A stretch of DNA of 11,305 nt from Spartobacteria bacterium (GTDB lineage Bacteria > Verrucomicrobiota > Verrucomicrobiia > Chthoniobacterales > UBA10450), in contig JAJPJU010000138.1 of assembly GCA_021324035.1 (NCBI GenBank), forward strand, positions 1 to 11,305, written 5' to 3'. Shown piece by piece: positions 6,967 through 11,305 of this stretch. The notes beneath the pieces were generated by a model. It saw only the letters and a list, made by a program, of their open reading frames with translations, did no database searches and had not been told where the DNA came from. The position numbers were made by a program, and so were the translations under genes. Each line of letters opens with the position of its first letter. Within the stretch, counting starts at the first letter, position 1.

Positions 6967-8139
6967 ATGAAACGCAAGCGCATCGTGGTCATGGGTTTCA
7001 TGGGCGGAATGCCGATCGCCGGCGTGATTTGGCAACACGTTCACTACATCGTTGGCCTGCAACGTCTCGGACACGAAGTTTATTACATCGAGGATTCGGC
7101 GCGGATTCCCTACAATCCGGAAACGTTCGAAGTAAACGTCGAGTTCGATTACGCCGCCAAAATTCTCGGCCAGCTTGCTCGCGAGTTCGATTTCAAAAAT
7201 CGATGGTCCTATTGCGCACGTTACGCCAAGGACAACCCGACCGCCGGTATGCCTCTGAATAGAATCCGCGAACTCTATCGCGATGCCGACGCGGTCTTAA
7301 ACATTTGCGGTACCCAGGAATTCAACGACGACTTGTTGAAGTCGAATCGCATCCTCTACGTCGAGAGCGATCCCGGCGTCGAGCAAATCAAGATCGACAA
7401 CGGGGTGGAATCGACAGCCGAATACCTCGGCCGGCATCACACCTTGTTTACGTTCGGTGAAAACATCGGCACAAAAGGCTTCCCAGTTCCGCTTCATGGA
7501 TTCAAATGGCACCCAACCCGGCAACCGATCGTCACCGATCTATGGAAAACGAATCGCCCACCAGCGAAATCGGCTGTTTTCACGTCTATCGCAAATTGGT
7601 CGACCAGCGGATTGAAAGACATCACCTGGCGAAACAGGAAATATCTGTGGAGCAAGTCGCGCGAATTTCTGCGCTTCGTCGAAGCGCCAATGAAAGCGAA
7701 GGAAACATTCGAGCTGGCGACGAACATTTCCGATCCGCGGATTAGCAAAAAATTCGAACGCAACGGCTGGCGATTGGTCTCACCGTTGCAAATGAGCGTC
7801 GATTACTGGCTTTACCGCGATTACGTCCAACGGTCGAAGGGTGAATTCACGGTAGCCAAGGACCAGTACGTTCGGCTCAACACCGGTTGGTTCAGCGATC
7901 GCACTGCGTGTTACCTCGCTGCAGGTCGTCCGGTGATCACACAGGAAACCGGCTTCACGAAAAATTATGGAGGCGAGGCCGGCCTTCTCGCGTTCAAATC
8001 GCTCGATGACATTGGCGAGGCCGCCAAAATGATTCGCGCCGAATATAAAAAACACTCAGGCGCAGCCCGACGAATTGCGCGCGAAGTTTTTGAGGCTGAA
8101 ACGGTTCTGAAATTGCTGCTTGAGCGCGCTGGAATTTGA
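6967..8139 (+). CDS. Glycosyltransferase-like protein (GT-B, family 1 type)
   Basis: A 390-residue cytosolic protein resembling GT-B glycosyltransferases and CgeB-like proteins. The N-terminus MKRKRIVVMGFMGGMPIAGV is a Rossmann-type strand followed by a glycine-rich turn. It continues into HYIVGLQRLGHEVYYIEDS, the classic acceptor-domain opening. A second-domain donor-site region is seen at about 292-330: GEFTVAKDQYVRLNTGWFSDR, then TACYLAAGRPVITQETGF (Asp311, Arg312, Gly320, Glu327). The C-terminus is a long helix, as in GT-B proteins. There is no signal peptide. I chose ATG 6967; the in-frame TTG at 6904 would translate repeat sequence. It probably belongs with the ABC exporter and acyltransferase upstream in building a surface glycan or glycolipid. 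Donor and acceptor sugars cannot be told. Whether it is catalytic or a glycosyltransferase-fold protein of other function is not settled by the sequence. Confidence 0.83.
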   Translation: MKRKRIVVMGFMGGMPIAGVIWQHVHYIVGLQRLGHEVYYIEDSARIPYNPETFEVNVEFDYAAKILGQLAREFDFKNRWSYCARYAKDNPTAGMPLNRIRELYRDADAVLNICGTQEFNDDLLKSNRILYVESDPGVEQIKIDNGVESTAEYLGRHHTLFTFGENIGTKGFPVPLHGFKWHPTRQPIVTDLWKTNRPPAKSAVFTSIANWSTSGLKDITWRNRKYLWSKSREFLRFVEAPMKAKETFELATNISDPRISKKFERNGWRLVSPLQMSVDYWLYRDYVQRSKGEFTVAKDQYVRLNTGWFSDRTACYLAAGRPVITQETGFTKNYGGEAGLLAFKSLDDIGEAAKMIRAEYKKHSGAARRIAREVFEAETVLKLLLERAGI

Positions 8140-8184
8140 GCGGTTGCTTTTCGACGACTTCGTCTCATCTTGAAAATTTCCGGC

Positions 8185-9840
8185 ATGAAAAGCGTTTCCA
8201 TATTTATTTGCGTGCTGACCGTCGCTGGATCGATTTCTTTCGGTCAGCAACCCGGTCAACAGCAGCTGCCTCCGCAACAACAGCGGCCGCAGCCAAATGG
8301 GCCAGTCGGAGAGCCTCCCGGTCAACCGCAACCTCCACCGCCCGCCGGACCGTTAGGGCCAAAGGCGTCAACGCCGCAGCAAAACGTCGTTGCAGTTCCG
8401 GTTCCGATCGCTCCCCCTCAGCCTAACGGGCCGGTTCAAAAGAGCTTGGTCCGCATCACCGCAACCGAAGTTGCGCCCGATTATCGAGCGCCCTGGAACG
8501 CCGGAATGCTTGGCCGCGGCATCGGCGCGGGTTTTGTGATCGAGGGGAACCGGATCATGACGAACGCGCATGTCGTGAGCAACAGCCGGTATCTCACAGT
8601 GGAGCGCGACGGTGATCCCAATAAATATCCGGCCAAAGTTTTGTTCGTCGGACACGATTGCGACCTCGCGCTGATCACGGTCGATCCGAACTTCTTCAAA
8701 AATATGACGCCGTTGAAATTCGGCGGGATCCCGGAACTTGAATCGACTGTCTCAGCCTACGGTTATCCGATCGGCGGCGAGCGCATGTCGGTCACCACCG
8801 GAATTGTCTCGCGAATCGATTTTCAGCTCTACACCCATTCGTCAATCGATCAGCACCTCGCGGTTCAGATCAGCGCTCAAATCAATCCGGGAAACAGCGG
8901 CGGACCTGTGATGCAGAACGCCAAAGTCGTTGGCGTCGCGTTTCAAGGCTACAATGGCGATGTCGCGCAGGGCGTCGCCTACATGATCCCGACCCCGGTG
9001 ATCAATCGTTTTCTCAAGGACACCAGCGACGGCCGTTACGACGGCTATGTCGATCTCGGTCTGACCTTTGCTAAATTACAGAATCCCGCGCAGCGACGGT
9101 ATCTCGGATTGAAAGATGACGGCCGGGGTGTGCTGGTGGAAACGGTGGTCGCCGCCGGGCCTTGCGCGAAACTCCTTCGCCCGGGCGACGTTTTGCTGTC
9201 GATCGATAATCATCCGATCGCCAGCGACGGCAACGTCGATCTCGAAGGCGAACACGTTGAAATGCCCGAAGTGGTCGAGCGAAAGTTCAAAGGCGACCAG
9301 GTGAAGTTCGATATTTGGCGCGACAAACAATCAATCAGCGGAAGCGTCCAGCTCGACACAGTCCCGCCGTATTTGATCCAAAGCCACAAGTACGATGTGC
9401 GGCCGCGTTATGTCGTTTACGGTGGTCTGCTGTTTCAACCGCTTTCACTCGACCTGCTCGAAGCGTATCAGCCGGGCGACCTGCGATTGCGTCATTACTT
9501 TGATTTCTACGTCATCGACCAGATTTATCTCGCGCATCCTGACGTGATCGTGCTGACGAACATTCTGCCCGATCCAATCAATACTTATCTCTCCGCCTAT
9601 CGCGGTGGAATCGTCGACGAAGTAAACGGCAAGAAAATGCGCACCCTCGATGACCTGGCCCAGGCGCTGGCCCAACCGGGAGATCGGCTCGTGATTAATA
9701 TGATCGGAGACGGTCCGCCCTTGGTGCTCGATCCTAAACAGGTCGAAGAAGCGCGGGATCGAATCAAAACGCGTTACAACGTGGTCCGAGAGGAAAATCT
9801 CCAGGAGCAACCGAGCGCGAAAACCACCGCGATGCAGTAA
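8185..9840 (+). CDS. Secreted DegP/HtrA-like serine protease (S1C) with two PDZ-type domains, intact triad
   Basis: A 551-residue envelope protease, probably degrading or monitoring misfolded exported proteins. ATG 8185 gives a signal peptide (MKSVSIFICVLTVAGSISFG, cleavage likely before QQ). A Gln/Pro-rich low-complexity stretch to about residue 80 may be a periplasmic or wall-spanning linker. The trypsin-like domain follows: His129 in TNAHVV, Asp160 in DCDLALI, and nucleophile Ser238 in NPGNSGGPV, so the complete triad and oxyanion-hole glycines are present. PDZ1 spans about 300-395 (GRGVLVETVV, LLRPGDVLLSID). The C-terminal part (409-545, starting YVVYGGLLFQPLS and including VDEVNG at 477-482) resembles the last PDZ-like domain (PDZ_3 type) of plant DEG2/DEG9 proteases. 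The in-frame TTG at 8170 is less likely since it only adds five residues before the signal peptide. The stop overlaps the next start by one base. It lies 45 bases after the glycosyltransferase, so shared transcription is possible. Confidence 0.92.
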   Translation: MKSVSIFICVLTVAGSISFGQQPGQQQLPPQQQRPQPNGPVGEPPGQPQPPPPAGPLGPKASTPQQNVVAVPVPIAPPQPNGPVQKSLVRITATEVAPDYRAPWNAGMLGRGIGAGFVIEGNRIMTNAHVVSNSRYLTVERDGDPNKYPAKVLFVGHDCDLALITVDPNFFKNMTPLKFGGIPELESTVSAYGYPIGGERMSVTTGIVSRIDFQLYTHSSIDQHLAVQISAQINPGNSGGPVMQNAKVVGVAFQGYNGDVAQGVAYMIPTPVINRFLKDTSDGRYDGYVDLGLTFAKLQNPAQRRYLGLKDDGRGVLVETVVAAGPCAKLLRPGDVLLSIDNHPIASDGNVDLEGEHVEMPEVVERKFKGDQVKFDIWRDKQSISGSVQLDTVPPYLIQSHKYDVRPRYVVYGGLLFQPLSLDLLEAYQPGDLRLRHYFDFYVIDQIYLAHPDVIVLTNILPDPINTYLSAYRGGIVDEVNGKKMRTLDDLAQALAQPGDRLVINMIGDGPPLVLDPKQVEEARDRIKTRYNVVREENLQEQPSAKTTAMQ

Positions 9841-11305
9841 TGATGCGAAAGTTAATCGTCAGCCTGACTTTGGTTTCGATCTTTGCGACCGGCACATTCG
9901 CGAAGAAGGAAGCGCCTTCGCCTGCGCCCGCAAACAAAGACGTTAAGCAAAAGCTGCTTTCGCTGGTCCGCGTGAACGTGACCGGCCAGTCCTATGATTA
10001 TTTTCGGCCATGGCAAAAGAAACCGCCGATTTCGAAGCGCGCTCTTGGCGCGGTTCTCTCCAAAGGACGCGTGCTGGTGACAGCCGATCTTGTTTTAAAT
10101 CAAAACTACGTTGAGTTGGAACGCGCCGAGTCTGGCGAGAAAAACGCCGCCAACGTCGCAGTGATCGACTACGAAGCGAACCTCGCCTTGCTCGAGCCGA
10201 CGGACAAAAATTTCCTCCAGGGCATTTCGCCGCTCGAAATCTCCGGCGACACTGTTGTCGGAGACCGGATCGCGGCCTGGCAATTGGAACCGACGGGCGC
10301 GCTGGTGGCCACCGAAGGATTGGTCACCACGATTCAGATGACCAAATATCCGGCGGATGTCGGCCAGTTCCTCACCTATCGGATCAGTCTGCCGATGCAG
10401 TACCGCGAAAACAGCTACACCATTCCGTTGGTCAAAAACAACAAACTGGCCGGCTTGCTTTTGCGTTACGATCCGCGCTCGCAACTGATTGACGCCATCC
10501 CGGCGCCCATCATCACCCACTTCTTGAAGGAAGCTGAAGGCGAACATTATCGCGGATTTCCGTCGGTCGGATTTTCGTTTTTCCCAACCCGGGATCCGCA
10601 GTTGCGGAAATTTGCAGGGCAAACCGGCAAGCCGGACGGCGTTTATGTGACCAGCCTGGAGCCGAACATGCCCGCGACAAAGGCCGGAATGCAAGTTGGC
10701 GACATTATTACCGGGATTGGAAATCATGAGATCGATCAAAATGGCAACTACGTCGATCCTCTTTACGGCAAAATCGAGTTCACGAATTTGATCAGCGCGC
10801 ATTCTTACGCCGGCGATGTGCTGCCATTTCAAATCCAACGTGAAGGCAAGCCGATGGAATTGAAAATTACGCTCGAGCATCGCGACGCCAAGGATTACGT
10901 CTGCCCTCCCTACTCTTTGGATGAAGCGCCCAAATATATTGTGCTGGGCGGTCTGATCTTTCAGGAACTTTCCCGCCAGTATCTCAAAGAATGGGGACCA
11001 AATTGGCAACGCGAAGCCCCTGCCCGCTTTGTTTATTTCGACCGGTTCCAATCCGAGCTTTTTCCAGGCGAACACCGGCGCATTGTTATTTTGAGCCAGG
11101 TGCTTCCGGCGAATAACACCATCGGTTACGACGAATTTTCTTACCTCACCGTGACCAAAGTGAATGGGCGCGAAATTAAATCATTGAACGATCTCGCCGA
11201 TGCGGTGAAACAGCCGACGGAGGGTGGCTTCATCAAGATCGAGACCGAAGAAGACCCAAAACAGATCGAGCTCGACCCGAAAGATATTGCTGCCGACTCC
11301 CAGGA
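9840..11305 (+). CDS. DegP/HtrA-like pseudoprotease paralogue, partial at right edge
   Basis: An open frame of 488 codons with no stop before the window end. It starts at ATG 9840, which shares one base with the preceding TAA; ATG 9843 is the alternative. A signal peptide is visible (MMRKLIVSLTLVSIFATGTFA). It is a clear paralogue of the upstream protease, aligned without gaps through the catalytic domain: the three site positions are spaced 31 and 78 residues in both. The matching residues are Asp83 instead of His (VTADLV for TNAHVV), Asn114 instead of Asp (ANLALL for CDLALI), and Ser192 in RENSYTIPL for NPGNSGGPV. The serine may remain but the oxyanion motif is gone. It should therefore not be a classical serine protease. 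PDZ1 (about 266-345) and the C-terminal PDZ-like domain (from about 366, YIVLGGLIFQELS; VNG at 441-443) are well kept, so selection seems to act on the scaffold. By comparison with its neighbour, roughly 25 residues are missing. Likely roles are partner, substrate adaptor or regulator of the upstream protease. Confidence 0.85.
   Translation, partial: MMRKLIVSLTLVSIFATGTFAKKEAPSPAPANKDVKQKLLSLVRVNVTGQSYDYFRPWQKKPPISKRALGAVLSKGRVLVTADLVLNQNYVELERAESGEKNAANVAVIDYEANLALLEPTDKNFLQGISPLEISGDTVVGDRIAAWQLEPTGALVATEGLVTTIQMTKYPADVGQFLTYRISLPMQYRENSYTIPLVKNNKLAGLLLRYDPRSQLIDAIPAPIITHFLKEAEGEHYRGFPSVGFSFFPTRDPQLRKFAGQTGKPDGVYVTSLEPNMPATKAGMQVGDIITGIGNHEIDQNGNYVDPLYGKIEFTNLISAHSYAGDVLPFQIQREGKPMELKITLEHRDAKDYVCPPYSLDEAPKYIVLGGLIFQELSRQYLKEWGPNWQREAPARFVYFDRFQSELFPGEHRRIVILSQVLPANNTIGYDEFSYLTVTKVNGREIKSLNDLADAVKQPTEGGFIKIETEEDPKQIELDPKDIAADSQ

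Noticed and set aside
8153..8164. Small hairpin between glycosyltransferase and protease (GACG-ACTT-CGTC)
   Set aside because: A four-pair stem with no following T run is expected by chance.
10095..11075. A 326-codon open frame on the minus strand
   Set aside because: It lies wholly antisense to the pseudoprotease, whose plus-strand frame aligns residue by residue with the neighbouring protease. The antisense translation shows no domain pattern.

Overview
The window reads as a bacterial chromosome of moderately high GC, with dense genes, few recognisable Shine-Dalgarno sequences and very short intergenic gaps. The mix of genes and the heptamer-built intergenic repeats suggest a soil- or water-type member of Verrucomicrobiota or a related phylum. 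This placement is inference; no rRNA or other phylogenetic marker was compared. There are no tRNA or rRNA genes, CRISPR arrays, insertion sequences or phage genes, and no gene-free stretch longer than about 115 bases.

Layout. (1) 91-2100 (+): a multidomain response-regulator-like protein with a degenerate receiver, a DUF4388-like domain, a canonical receiver, a proline-rich linker and an unrecognised C-terminal domain. (2) 2104-3399 (-): purB, adenylosuccinate lyase, convergent with gene 1 and 3 bases from it. (3) 3447-3695 (-): a small 60-residue gene followed by a strong rho-independent terminator. (4) 3774-4403 (-): a DedA-family membrane protein. (5) 4501-8139 (+): an envelope-type cassette of a fused ABC exporter, a hexapeptide-repeat acyltransferase overlapping it by 4 bases, and a glycosyltransferase. 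(6) 8185 to the right edge (+): two tandem secreted DegP/HtrA-like proteins overlapping by one base. The first has an intact His-Asp-Ser triad. The second has lost His and Asp at the matching positions and runs off the window. It is nevertheless a full-length open frame of 488 codons.

The genes fall into three apparent jobs: purine synthesis (purB), signalling (gene 1), and building or quality control of the cell envelope (DedA, the exporter cassette, the protease pair). The two most interesting signals are the active/inactive protease pair and a set of three intergenic arrays of 7-base units (1-28, 4413-4500, 6860-6952). These arrays share the 7-base period but differ in unit sequence. Two of them form large imperfect inverted repeats placed directly before start codons.
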